DNA of 56,244 bases from Perkinsus marinus ATCC 50983 (GCF_000006405.1 NW_003216737.1:76407-132650); one strand, 5' to 3'. Numbered from the stretch's first letter, positions 22,690 through 33,174 are shown. Made by a program: numbers and translations. The notes: generated by a model from the letters alone, not told the origin.

Positions 22690-25312
22690 AAGCATTCAAT
22701 TCGATATTATTTGAAGTGTCGTATCAATATGACCTGTAGTATCTGAGTATTATCCATTTTCATTTTACCTCCTTATTCAATTCGTTTGTCATATATCCCT
22801 TCATATCAGACCACGTGTATAATTGTGTTACCACTAATAAACCGGTATTTATCACATTCTCAGAGCATTGTAGTATTTGGTGATACTCGTCGTCTTTATC
22901 CGTCATGGGCTGTACTAGTAGTAAACAAGACATAGATCATCCGGTCTCTACTACAGCAACCTCCTCCTCTTCCTCTCCGACTAGAACGCCTCGGACTCCC
23001 CTCAAAGGTGATGACGTTACTGGTGCTGTTAGTGCCTTAATTACCACATCAGCGAGGGAAGAAGGAGAGTAATATTATTGCTTATATTACACAAAATATT
23101 ATTATACAGATTATCTGCATCGTCTACACCTGCTACGACGGAGGGGTCTTCTAATCGTGTACGGGAGCATGACGATGAGTTTGATTTCAGCAGTAGTGGT
23201 GATGACGATGATGATGGTATATTCGAATAATTAACTACTCACAGTATTGATATTCTTCCTTTTACACAGGGGATGTCCGAGAGCATCAGCGTAAAGGTGT
23301 TATACCCCCTTGGGATGAACTAATGGGGAAAAAGAGGATTGTGGAGGAACGTAGAAAACGAAGGGGAAAAGAAGATGAAGAAATGCAACAATTTGAAGGT
23401 GTTTATATATAATAATAACTCATCCGACTGTTATCATCAGGTTCGATTCAGGATGGCCCCGATAGCAATGCTGCGACTGCTGCTGTTGCTATGCATCGTA
23501 TGAGTCCAATGTCCTCAACTTCAAAGTAATTCCCATCATTCTGTTAATATTTATTGATCACAGTGTCGGCATGATGGCTTCTTCTTCTCCTCGTCGTCGA
23601 CCCCCACCCTCGAGAGCTTCTTCCTCTACACTTCATCATCATCATATGACATCATCAACATCATCATCGATTGGTCGTCATCCTTCAACACCAGGGGTAG
23701 CATATCATCCTAGTGTTGGAGTGTCTAGGTCGACCTCTCATCGGAGTCTATCATCATCTCGGCCTCTTCCTTATGAATCCCCTGTTGGGGGATATGGTGC
23801 CCTCCCTCATCGCTGTCTTCAGCATGCTGCTTCCTCTACTTCGGCTTTATCATATTATCACCAACAGAGTCCGAGAGGTTCAGGATTATCATCTTATACG
23901 ACCCCAAGAGGTGGTGTGTCGTCGTCGGCCTATTACCCTCAACCGAGCCCCAGAGGGTAATATTATAAAAGTTGAAATTAATTTAATTTTTAATTGTTTA
24001 GATCTACGCCGAGAGTCGGGGTGACTACTCCAAGAGGAAGGGCATCAGTTGTTGATATCGGTGATCCAATGAGTGCAATGCGGACATCATCAACTACATC
24101 ATTACATCATCACCATCGCTCATCATCATCGAGAGTAATAAATCCTATGTTGCCTTCAATGTAGTCCTCATCCTCTCAGAAGCATCAATTGGATTTATCT
24201 GTTCGGAGTCGTCCTCAAAAGGTTGTCCAATAAAATGATGTAAGTTTATTAAATGTATTGAAATATTCATCTTAACAGATAACGACTGCTATCATCATCG
24301 TCTCTAAGTCGTTAACTTTATCAATCTGCTACGTACGTTATATAACCTCGGCGTTGTTATTATTATTATAATTTATCAGATTCTTGTCGGTATAATGTGA
24401 ATACATTTCGTACTCGACTACTCGACGAATGCCGCCGCTGCCGATCTTCCCGACGTTTGCCGGAGGCCTTGGAGTAGCTGTCTGTGTTCTATTGGGAGCT
24501 TCCTTCTGGTGAGGAGTCAGTAGTAGAAGTATTATTGTGTTCCGGTCTCATCGACGACGATTATGTCAGCATTGCTATATTCTGTCACTTATTTCTGGTG
24601 ACAGTTGTACTAATAGTGTCACCACCACATGCCAAGGTTTCGGCGTGTTGAGAGGTAAAGTGAGTATATGTAAATAAACAACGAGTGTCCCTTAATATAC
24701 TATTAGCACCTCTTCTATTACTACCACTACTACAGTCCTCATTATTTACTACTACCCCTTCCTCGTGATTAACTGTTGTTTATCACGGGAGTATCATAAC
24801 TGCTCATTCACTGTTGTGGAATTATTTCATTCAAATCATCACCATTGGAGACAAGATGGTAGTCGTCGTTATGAGCAGCATAGCAGCAACTCTCATTTTA
24901 CCCTCATCATCGTCGTTCCCTATCCCTCAGTGCTTAGTAGTGACACTTTCATCACTTAACTTTAATCGTTGTGTTGGACTCTCGATGATCTTGTCTGTTG
25001 ATCATTTTCAGTTGACCACCAAAATGCATTGGGATTATCGTTACTCGATGATTTCCTCTCGATGGGACCTATTCTGTATCTTCCTCTTGTGAACCTAAGA
25101 TATCCTATTCAGGTATCCTTGTGTATGCGTGCAGCTCTCGTCTGTTATGTTATACAACTCCCCGTATCAGCTATGAATAGTTGGAGTGCCTCCCCTCATT
25201 GAATTGTCGAAGGAGGAAATGTGCGGTTTATTGTCGAAATATCAATCCGGGATGAATCGCTCCTCAAATTCCTCTCAAAATTTCCAGGCCTCGACCGGCC
25301 AAGAATCTTGTT
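22690..25312. repeat. right arm of the 2.7-kb inverted duplication
   Basis: Inverted copy of 18559-21252. Carries the complete gene 22905-24164. Arms are separated by a 1.44-kb spacer, giving a 6.75-kb palindromic unit. Confidence 0.95.
22905..24164 (+). CDS. predicted myristoylated Ser/Arg-rich protein, copy R
   Basis: Six exons: 22905-23068, 23110-23216, 23270-23398, 23441-23525, 23564-23956, 24002-24164. Introns are 38-53 nt, all GT...AG, and the spliced length (1041 nt, 346 aa) keeps frame throughout. N terminus MGCTSSKQDIDHP predicts myristoylation plus palmitoylation. An acidic stretch (FDFSSSGDDDDDG) precedes the basic helix GKKRIVEERRKRRGKEDEE. The C-terminal half is Ser/Pro/Arg-rich with HHHH and TTPRG motifs and looks disordered. 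No recognised family. Role unknown; membrane-anchored scaffold or signalling protein is a guess. Confidence 0.85.
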
Positions 25313-26361
25313 GTTGATTCTCAATTTGGCCGTGCGATATCTGCGGAGCGAGCTGAGCGTATACGAATCTCCGCATGCGTGCAGAATCAATTTGACTCGA
25401 CTACCAGGCGTCCAAGTGCATCAGATTGATTAAACTATGCGTTGAGGTTTGTAAGAAAACATAAAAACTAGAGTACGCGCACAGCTTCGAGAAGTATGTG
25501 CGAAAATGATATTTGACCGAAAAATGTCGAATTCCGGGTCGGATCGGGAAATTATTACTTTAGGGTGGAGTTTGGTGCTGGACTCCAAATCTTCGGCTAC
25601 CGAATTTCCATGATACGACACAAATACCCCATCCGCCGATGACGAGTTCAATCAAAATAGTTGACTTTACTCGACTTTGTCGATTTGCGATAGCGATTTC
25701 CATACTAGTCCGGGCCTCTTCGGAATTAAATTTATCGTAGATGAGTTGGTTTAGTGTATAATTGAGTATCACTAATCGAAAACTTTCTGAAGCTATCGTT
25801 TGAACTCGTTGCGTTCGTCGTGTATTATGCGCCATGGATTTCGCGTCTGGAACGCCCGTACAACCCTTTCCTGGCACGACTCGTCCACTGGGGTCTACGT
25901 CACTACGTTGCGTATGGTGTTCGCTTGGACTTACTTGAGTTCATGCTTTGTACCCCCTCTAAGCGCATTCCTGAGGAGGAGTTATCCTAGTATTTGTCTC
26001 ACGTTACCTCCGGACTGTCTGTCGACCTCTATCCCCGTAGGAACATGGTAGATCTCGCTCGCCCTCATTTTGTAGCTGAGTTGTTCTTGGGCTGAACTCG
26101 ATTATGTTACCTCTAAGTGGTGATCTAGACTTGAGTTCTCTAGTGACTATTAAAGACAAATGCATATTCCAACGATCTGATTAAATCTCCACTGGTCAGA
26201 TTTGAATTTCGGGCGCGCGCTACCTTCACCCGCCCACTAACACATCTCGTAAGGACGCCTTATGTCGAGATGAAGAACCGAACATTTAACAATAAGTATT
26301 GTGGCGTATCTTGAAGGCTCCTAAGGGGACCAGCGTATCCAGATTGTGTTAAGGTGCACCG
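25313..26361. other. intergenic, no gene recognised
   Basis: Short frames only. Nothing with domain-like content was found on either strand. Confidence 0.5.
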
Positions 26362-27075
26362 ATGGCAGCGCACGCTTTGGAAGACAGCATTTTGCTCCAT
26401 GTCCCTCCGCGTGGCTCCACGATGGGATTCTGCTGGCGCTACACGCGGGCGCTTATCTTGCCGCTACTGAGTAGATTACTTGGCTTTCGAATGCGACCAG
26501 CCGCCGCTTCATATGACGATAAGCGGCCTCCATTGTGGTGTCGTCTACCGGTTGGGTCCTTCATATGGACGATTTGCTGTCTGGTGATGGTGGCCAGACT
26601 TCTACTACAGTTCGTAGTGGTTCCCTATATAGCCAAGGTTATGATTGGACAATCGACATGGTCATTTCGAGATATACACGTTGGGAGGGAGACCCCATGC
26701 CTTGCCCTTACGCCTGAATACAAATGCTATGAATGTCGGTCGTCTATCGAGGTCTCTGGCATGCAATTCCCTGCCGTTATCATGATACCACCCGTTTCAG
26801 TATTCGTAGAGAGCGGGATCGATCAGTGGTTTTTGGGCGACCTGGTATTGCCAACTCTTACTCTGAATGGTGGAGGTTCTGTCGAGACATTCATTTCTAA
26901 TGGCGATTTATTCTCGAATGGTCAACTTTCTGTTCGTCGCGACCGACTGGCGGACCCTTTGGAGGTGTCTATTGCGGCCGACTTGGATGTGCAACTATTT
27001 GGTTTCCCCGTCACGCGAGTGTACATGTTTAAAAAATTTTCAATGCCTTTACGCAACTTCACAGTTGCGACTTGA
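26362..27075 (+). CDS. single-pass membrane protein, unknown function
   Basis: An intronless frame of 237 aa. A basic, proline-containing N-terminal ~60 residues (cytosolic by the positive-inside rule) precede one strong hydrophobic segment (about residues 66-90, FIWTICCLVMVARLLLQFV). An extracytosolic domain of ~145 residues contains a CYEC motif and beta-rich stretches (VSIAADLDVQLFGFPVT). No family recognised; the alternating-strand C-terminal part faintly recalls LEA2-type beta domains, but this is weak. A broken paralogue lies at 13320-13881. Purifying constraint is suggested because that diverged copy keeps the same residue pattern. Confidence 0.7.
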   Translation: MAAHALEDSILLHVPPRGSTMGFCWRYTRALILPLLSRLLGFRMRPAAASYDDKRPPLWCRLPVGSFIWTICCLVMVARLLLQFVVVPYIAKVMIGQSTWSFRDIHVGRETPCLALTPEYKCYECRSSIEVSGMQFPAVIMIPPVSVFVESGIDQWFLGDLVLPTLTLNGGGSVETFISNGDLFSNGQLSVRRDRLADPLEVSIAADLDVQLFGFPVTRVYMFKKFSMPLRNFTVAT

Positions 27076-27414
27076 ACTACTCGTGGTGATCCTATAGTGT
27101 TGATAGCCTCTGTGAGGCTGCAGATCAGAGTGACTGTTGCTCATCCAAGGAGCAATTCAACAGTACTATACCGTTTTTCAAGATGAATATTCTATGCTCT
27201 ATACGCTCTAGTAATTTCCCCGGATGACTTCTGAGATGGGTTTTCAAGCCGATGTCCTCAACGAGTCGCTCACCGGTATCATCTCATCCTAGAGGCTTCA
27301 CAACGACGAGGTCGCCAATGATGAGAATTTCCCCGAGTTGATAATCACCGGCTAGTTTATCCAACGGACCGTGAATCTCAACTCGATTAAATGCCTCATG
27401 GCATCGCAACTCTA

Positions 27415-27660
27415 TAGCATTAGGATTTCAAGACAGTATTAATTCCATCTCCGTCGATAACAATCAGTTCTTATCACAATTCATCTCTCTAGTGAATTGT
27501 GTTGAAGTATCAAGCCGACTACCAAATAGGAAAATTCGGTCACGAATTTTTCGAGTTCGATTTTCGCCCCGATGGACGACTGCGTTTTGCGAATAATTCC
27601 AATTAGTAATAGGATTTGATGGTAAGAAAGGAAGCTCATGTCAGCCAAGCTGTTGTTGAG
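27415..27660. repeat. 245-bp dispersed repeat, copy 1
   Basis: Almost identical to 43962-44207. Both begin TAGCATTAGGATTTCAAGAC and end near AGCTGTTGTTGA, then diverge abruptly. A minus-strand frame ([17 protein letters not shown]) is open in both, so it may be the tail of a mobile-element gene, but no domain is recognised. Confidence 0.85.
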
Positions 27661-28307
27661 GAATGTCAAAAAAGTGAATTTGAAATTACTATTATTTTTT
27701 AGGAGTTGCGGCGTATTGCTGACGATAATAAAATAGCAAAAGAGAGGATGACAACATATGGAAGTTTTCTGATGGGGTGGATGAAAATTTTGGGAAATTT
27801 TCAGTGTTTTTGCGTACTCGTGCCTGAATTCACATGTGAACTTAAACAATTAGTGGGTTTTACATTATTTTTCAACATTGTGGGTGACACCCTCAGATCG
27901 GCCGACAGGAGCTCTAAGTCGCTTTGGCGGACGGCGGTTTAGGAGAGGAAATGGTATTTGTCGGGAAAGACAAAATGCAGATAGATTCATCGTCTACTAG
28001 GAGTAAATTATTGGTTCGCTGCACGATGTAGGCAATTGGGAGCATCCCGATGGATTGAAAAGTTGCTATTAGTTCAACTAGGAAGGCTGATTTGATCTAC
28101 TCTGCGAAATTGTTATTATTGTTTTAGTATTTGGGGTGTTTTGTATTTGCTCTGATCGGTTTACATTTTAGAATAAAACCGGTATAAAATATAGTGGGAA
28201 GGATTTAGTTCTATGCTTCCCTTCGGCTCTATAGTGTACCTTGTTGAGTTCAGAGATACGTTGAGAGGGGAGTGGTATGAGATGACGTCGTCGCAGCTTT
28301 TTGACAA
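27661..28307. other. upstream region of the transporter gene
   Basis: AT-rich, no gene recognised. Near 27750-27810 it weakly resembles the repeat found in the SCO1 introns. Confidence 0.4.
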
Positions 28308-29585
28308 ATGACAGTATCACCTCAGGCTTATGCTCGAGGACCTAGTGGTACGATTCTGACAAGTTGGGCGGCGCTTACTAACACTATCATCGATACAGGC
28401 TTGCTCACTATGGCTAGCGCGTTAAGCGTCTGCGGCTGGATTCTGGGTATGGCAGTATTCACTATATTTGGGCTGTTGGCATTATTCTCTCTCACACTCC
28501 TCAATGCGATATGTATGCGATTACCCGATTCTGATCTGAGTTTTTTCGCGGCTTGTGATGCTGCCGGATTGACTCACTTGAGATGGCTTATAGATGTCAT
28601 CTTGATAACGAACAACTTGGGTTTCAGCGTGGTGTATTTGCAAGTCTCAGCTACTCTCATTGGTCTACTTCTTGATCACTGGGCTTCGGTCGAGTTCACA
28701 GGAATCTGGTATCGCTTCATAGTCTTATCGGCGGTATTGCTACTACTCATGCCGATCTGCCTTATGCGACACATAACGGGAACAACGATAGCAAATTTCG
28801 CGGGTATATTTGGATTTGTATATGTTGTTGGTGCTGGTACTTCGTATGTGCTACTACACGCTGAATCGCAGACAAATCACTCCATATGGCCAACAGGAAA
28901 CGGCTTGGAGGTCCTCAGTGTTCTTCCGGTGTTCATATTCGCGTTTGGTGGTCATTTCAATGCGTTTCTGGTAGCTGAAGACTTACGCGAAAGGAGCATT
29001 TCTCGGTTGAATTTGGTCGCGGTGTTGACAATTGGTTCAACTGTGTTGTTATTTCTCCCGGCTATGTGCGTGCCTTATGCAATTCTAAGTGGTGAAGTGA
29101 GAGAAAACTTCTATGAAAATCTCTCTATTGAAAATGTGGCAGTCCATATTGGTCATGTTATTCTACCCATCGCCATTCTATCGTCTTATCCGTTATTACT
29201 TCTACCCGCTCGAGGGTCTATGTCCAACCTCATTGGTATCTTCTTGCCTACATGGAAAGATACAAATCAGGTCCGAATTTGTACCACAATTAGTTACATG
29301 TTGATAACGCTTATACTAGCATCAACAATAAGTTCACTTGGAAACACCATGGCACTTATAGGTCTATTGGGTGCAAATACGATGACTTTTGTTGCTCCTT
29401 CGTATCTCTATCTCAAAATATTCAATCGTTCTATCGAAATGTGTGAAAATGACGCATTTTCAGAAGATGTTGAGAAAACGACTAACTACACCTGGTATAT
29501 TGCGGCGGTATTATTCGTGCTAAGCTGTGCCCTTTATCCCGCATGCCTTTCAGGGATCATATACTCGTTGGTCGTGTCGAGATGA
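28308..29585 (+). CDS. amino acid/auxin permease (AAAP, SLC32/36/38-like) transporter
   Basis: An intronless gene of 425 aa with about eleven hydrophobic segments. The N-terminal SGTILTSWAALTNTIIDTGLL is the conserved first helix of AAAP transporters (normally G-S..g..N.ii.ag.l), and LPDSDLSFFAACDAAG is in the expected loop. The later segment LPVFIFAFGGHFNAFLVAEDL matches the family's P.....F.fh.n...i..EL helix. Substrates in this family are amino acids moved with H+ or Na+; the exact substrate is unknown. The first in-frame Met gives a short 12-residue cytosolic tail, unusually brief but workable. Location plasma or vacuolar membrane. Confidence 0.88.
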   Translation: MTVSPQAYARGPSGTILTSWAALTNTIIDTGLLTMASALSVCGWILGMAVFTIFGLLALFSLTLLNAICMRLPDSDLSFFAACDAAGLTHLRWLIDVILITNNLGFSVVYLQVSATLIGLLLDHWASVEFTGIWYRFIVLSAVLLLLMPICLMRHITGTTIANFAGIFGFVYVVGAGTSYVLLHAESQTNHSIWPTGNGLEVLSVLPVFIFAFGGHFNAFLVAEDLRERSISRLNLVAVLTIGSTVLLFLPAMCVPYAILSGEVRENFYENLSIENVAVHIGHVILPIAILSSYPLLLLPARGSMSNLIGIFLPTWKDTNQVRICTTISYMLITLILASTISSLGNTMALIGLLGANTMTFVAPSYLYLKIFNRSIEMCENDAFSEDVEKTTNYTWYIAAVLFVLSCALYPACLSGIIYSLVVSR

Positions 29586-30169
29586 AATATTGCATAGCCT
29601 TTTCATTGTCATTGTTACATCAGTGTTTTCCGTCGGTCTGTCTATGAGCTCATTGTGACTATGAGCTCGATGTTGGCTCGTCATCTCTTTTCAGAGTTTT
29701 CATGTTGTTGGTGTTGTTTGGTTGAATATAGTGTGGGAATGTACCCTAAACAGTGAAATCCGGCGAAAGAATCTAGTCGGAATTTTAGTACCACATTTTT
29801 TTAATTCGAACGATGAGCGTTATCAAAGAAACGATGAATTCGCTGAAAATGTTGATATCTCGATAACGCATGATAATGATGGTATTCACAGAATATTGAA
29901 AATTTGTTAACCATTATGAAACTTGAGTCAATGGTTAATGAAATCTAGAACGTCTATCTACAGTCGTACTCATAAAAACATCGACTAGATTCGAGCTAAG
30001 CTAAGATCCCATACTTTTGCACTCTGTACAACTACAATATTCCTGTATGTAGATTAGCGTAACATAACACAACCAGCTTCATATAAGGTAATCCTCGTGA
30101 AGAAATATTTGTTATTATTAATAGGGTGGTATACCCTCGAGAATAGTCATCAGAATCGGAGTTCATAGA

Positions 30170-30607
30170 TCAAACTGGACATCTTCCAAGGGTGAACTTT
30201 CTCCATGCCCCACCGATCTCTATGTGTGGTAAGTCATCATTGCCGGACGCCAAAAAAGTGATATTCTGCATATCATGTTCTCCAAGAGTAACGTCATCCT
30301 TACAGCCGATCTTGGTCTGGTTGATGAAGCCGTTGTAAGCTTTCATAGTATCTTGATCTAGAGTATCAATTGTGAAGTTGTTGGGTGTAGGGGGTACTGG
30401 GTTGAAATGCAGGTCGCTTCCTAAACCATAATCTCCATATTGACAAAACGATGCGTAAGTGACCGATAGGAAGGCCTTCTCTCGCCAGATGATTGCATCG
30501 AAGCACCCTTTTTTGATCGTAGTCTTGTAACTCGTAAAGTTCTCTGCTAGGACTGTCATCATCATCATAGTCGTCCCCATAGTTATGAAAATAGTTGTGG
30601 GAATCAT
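30170..30607 (-). CDS. small secreted protein, copy 1
   Basis: 145 aa. The N terminus MIPTTIFITMGTTMMMMTVLAEN is a signal peptide with cleavage expected near LAEN. The mature ~122 residues have two to four Cys, the sequence NNFTIDTLD (N-glycosylation sequon) and end in WRKFTLGRCPV. No family recognised. The paralogue at 46282-46719 shares almost the whole protein, with changes concentrated in the mature part (GSDLHF against GGMEF). Preserved reading frame in both copies suggests function. Confidence 0.7.
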   Translation of the reverse strand: MIPTTIFITMGTTMMMMTVLAENFTSYKTTIKKGCFDAIIWREKAFLSVTYASFCQYGDYGLGSDLHFNPVPPTPNNFTIDTLDQDTMKAYNGFINQTKIGCKDDVTLGEHDMQNITFLASGNDDLPHIEIGGAWRKFTLGRCPV

Positions 30608-30684
30608 ATAAGAGTTGAGAATATACTACTGAATGTGGGTACCATCTCCCAGTGTGAGAATACATGTACATCATGTACGATGCC

Positions 30685-30723
30685 AACACACGTAGTTGAC
30701 CATGATGATCAACTACGTGTGTT
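30685..30723. repeat. 15-bp stem hairpin upstream of secreted-protein gene
   Basis: 30685-30699 is the exact reverse complement of 30709-30723, with a 9-nt loop. It sits about 80 bp upstream of the start codon of the minus-strand gene. The right half begins the repeat that also occurs in the SCO1 introns. Confidence 0.85.
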
Positions 30724-31141
30724 TGTGACAATATGAGAATCCTGAAGGAATTTCAGGAGCTCCCATACTGATCCTTAGGGAAGTAAGTTGTCCCTATACT
30801 CCTTATGGATCGTCGCTTTGCATCACAATTGTAACACTCGCCACTCCCGGGAGTCGCGTTATCCCATCTACTCCGACTAGTGTAGTGCCGTTCGTGAGGT
30901 GATGCATTACCCTCCTCCATCTCCTTGCAGTACTATCCTCTGCATTCTAGAGGATGATCCTGTGGGACACTGTGCTCAGCACGCGAACTAATATGTACAT
31001 CTAGCGCAAACAGACAGTGTCACTAAACTTTGTTTCTTTCATCACTAATAGTAACGCGGCCAGTAAGTCCATAAGTTACTGCGGGTGTTAGGTAGTTCCT
31101 TGATGTTTTGCACTGTAGAGGCAATGGAGTCTGTTATTGTG

Positions 31142-31401
31142 CATATGAGCGCTGTATTCTCATTTATTTCTAGTCCATCCCTATGTTATTCCCATAGTAG
31201 AGAGACAGCCTCCATCGGCGACGTAGTTTCACGCAGGAGCGCTATGCACATGCATGCGGCGCGCCGAAGATCATTGCTCATTGATCAACTTTTGTCTTCT
31301 TCGTCCCGACTTCCCTGTGCCTCCTGCGCGTCGTGTTCCCGGGAAGTTTTCTAACTCGAACTGTAGGTCACAGGGCTCTAACAGCGCCAACAGCTCACAT
31401 A
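31142..31401. mobile_element. MITE copy B with empty-site proof
   Basis: The element is 31146-31397 (252 bp), flanked by CATA at 31142-31145 and 31398-31401. The duplicated locus near 47271 keeps the uninterrupted site (GTGCATACATACACTG), so insertion followed the segmental duplication. Full-length relative of the element at 266-499. Confidence 0.9.
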
Positions 31402-31536
31402 CATACACTGTATGCGCTACAGTTGGGCTGCTGATCTCTGCGCAACATCATATAGTTGTTGAGCCCTCATGAAACAATATTTACAACCAGGGCTACACTG
31501 CGCAGTTCACATTGCATGATATTTGTTGATGCATTT

Positions 31537-31558
31537 GACTGGTGACCAGTCACTGGTC
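31537..31558. repeat. 14-nt palindromic insertion scar 3
   Basis: p=G, R=ACTGGT, f=C. R at 31538-31543 and 31552-31557; inverted 8-mer 31544-31551. Perfect fit. Confidence 0.9.
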
Positions 31559-31637
31559 TGCGACCCTAAGTGTTCGGGCCCCAAAATTCCCATTTTCCTA
31601 GCCTCGCTGTATCGTGTCACGAGTATCGTGTACATCA

Positions 31638-31659
31638 TTGTCTCGGAGACAATGTCTCC
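31638..31659. repeat. 14-nt palindromic insertion scar 4
   Basis: p=T, R=TGTCTC, f=C. R at 31639-31644 and 31653-31658; inverted 8-mer 31645-31652. Perfect fit. Confidence 0.9.
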
Positions 31660-31799
31660 ATATGCTCTCTATGCATGCTTTTTTACATCCATAGATGGCA
31701 TGGTTATCTGATATTATCATCAGCTATTTCTGTCGCAAATCAATTTTCTTTCGCTCAACTCCTTATTTATGGATTTACTGTAACCACCCATATTGTGTT

Positions 31800-32005
31800 C
31801 AGTAATATGGAGGTTTGGGTGGTTGCCACTGGTTCATCAAACCCGTGGCGCTTCTAAACTTTATCTCCTATATACAACATCCTAGTTATAACACCAGGTC
31901 AGCCACGAAGGTCAATAAACTAGGGTGTTGTGAAACCACTCAAATGGAGATAATCTAGAAGCCCTCCCAATGAACCGCCCAAACCAGTTCATCAAGTTTC
32001 CGACA
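31800..32005. repeat. long imperfect hairpin (fold-back)
   Basis: The left arm (~31800-31890) and right arm (~31918-32005) pair with interruptions. Paired strings include GTTTGGG(T/C)GGTT, GCTTCTA, TATCTCC and ACA(A)CA.CCTAGTT. It abuts the 3' end of the decayed tyrosine recombinase. It could be the inverted terminus of that element or a source of hairpin RNA. Confidence 0.55.
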
Positions 32006-32880
32006 TCAAGTTAATGTCCTCAGCATATGTTGCACTCGAGCGCCGACAACTATGACCTGTAAACTTCATCATATCCCCAATTTCTTGCTTGGAGATATCA
32101 AAACGCTTCGACAGTTCCATACCAAGTTGTTGAGCATTCGTCGGCAACTTCTAATAGATCTTATCAAATATTCTCAAGCATGCTGGTACACTCACAACAA
32201 TCTTTGCCATACGGTGCACCACACAACATAATCCTCTATGCATACGCTGATCCTTAAAATGTACACATTCCCGCACTATAGTCTCAGAGGAACCCATTTT
32301 TGGTAACACCCAACTCAATCTCTATAGTCATATCTATCGATCCTTAAGATGCACCATCAATAACTTTGATATCCTTTGCTCGAATTTCCAATAACTCTCC
32401 AGATCGTAGAGCTAATAAAATGCCCATTAGGACAGCATCCTTGGTTTGTTCAAGTTCCACCGTTTTTAACATACCAACCGGTATTTTGAACATACTTTCC
32501 GCTACTTTTCCGGTATCGACGGAGCTTACCTCTTTTTCATCTGAGGTTTTATCTTACGCGCCGATTGCAGCGTCCGAGCTACCAGCTTAAAGCTGGTAGC
32601 TTTTCTTCCGATCTCGAAATATCACCGAAACCATGTAATTGGTTGAGTGTCTTCAATCCCGATGTGTATTTCGATATCGTTGTGTACTGCAATTTTATTG
32701 ATTCCACTAAACCCCTCACAAACGTAACTTCAAACCAGACAATGGGAATTCCATTCCCGTGGATTTATATTATTTATAGGCAGATTCGTAACCTTTTTTT
32801 ATTTCTGCTGATATATAAAGCTCTAGGAAATCAAGGAGATTCTTTCTCCCCTCTTCCGTTTCCGCCCTAGCTTGATGAGA
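32006..32880 (-). pseudogene. decayed tyrosine-recombinase mobile element
   Basis: Reading the minus strand, an N-terminal core-binding-like helix region (NLLDFLELYISAEIKKGYES, ~32800-32860) is followed by LVESIKLQYTTISKYTSGLK. Then comes LALRSGELLEIRAKDI (32370-32412), the Arg-x-Gly-Glu box I of tyrosine recombinases. Finally TGHSCRRSSATYAED (from 32061 downward) is the His-x-x-Arg box II. These are the catalytic landmarks of Crypton, DIRS/Ngaro and phage-integrase-like enzymes. Several stops and frame changes break the gene, and the terminal Tyr region cannot be read. One break is the 14-nt scar at 32582-32603: removing 14 nt rejoins the frame on both sides. Confidence 0.65.
32582..32603. 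repeat. 14-nt palindromic insertion scar 13, breaks recombinase frame
   Basis: p=C, R=CAGCTT (right copy TAGCTT, one mismatch), f=T. The inverted 8-mer AAAGCTGG is at 32589-32596. It appears as a 12-1-12 palindrome at 32577-32601. Confidence 0.8.
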
Positions 32881-32949
32881 AGCCCACTCAGTAGACTTGG
32901 AGAATATCTACTTCGATGCAAAATATTTCAACACTTATTCAACACAACA

Positions 32950-32987
32950 AACAAACGCAAGTTGCGTTTGTTGCGTTACGCAACAAA
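32950..32987. repeat. two overlapping odd palindromes flanked by AACAAA
   Basis: 11-1-11 centred on 32961 and 10-1-10 centred on 32977. AACAAA lies at 32950-32955 and 32982-32987, with its inverse TTTGTT between them at 32967-32972. It resembles the scars but with extra palindromic filler (11 and 9 nt). Confidence 0.85.
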
Positions 32988-33174
32988 TTACTTTCAAATT
33001 ATATTCTGTTGATGACGGGAAATCCGTTTCCCAGTCGACACACACCGAGTATCAACTACTAACATCGGATTATATCCTAGTTAAAAGAACACTCACAGAA
33101 ACAAACTTCCAACCTCACACAAGATACCCGTATTGACTTAATACTATCAAGTATCGGGCGTACATCGCAACCGG

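Larger units (their letters stand above)
29715..31535. repeat. segmental duplication, copy 1 (with MITE)
   Basis: Collinear and same-orientation match to 45824-47444, starting GTTTGGTTGAATATAGTG and ending GATGCATT. Copy 1 carries an extra 256 bp, the MITE plus its duplication at 31146-31401. It contains the secreted-protein gene 30170-30607. Confidence 0.93.

Noticed and set aside
30366-30731. 121-codon minus-strand frame overlapping the secreted-protein gene
   Set aside because: It is an alternate frame of the gene at 30170-30607 plus the upstream hairpin; the signal peptide and paralogue conservation favour the other frame.
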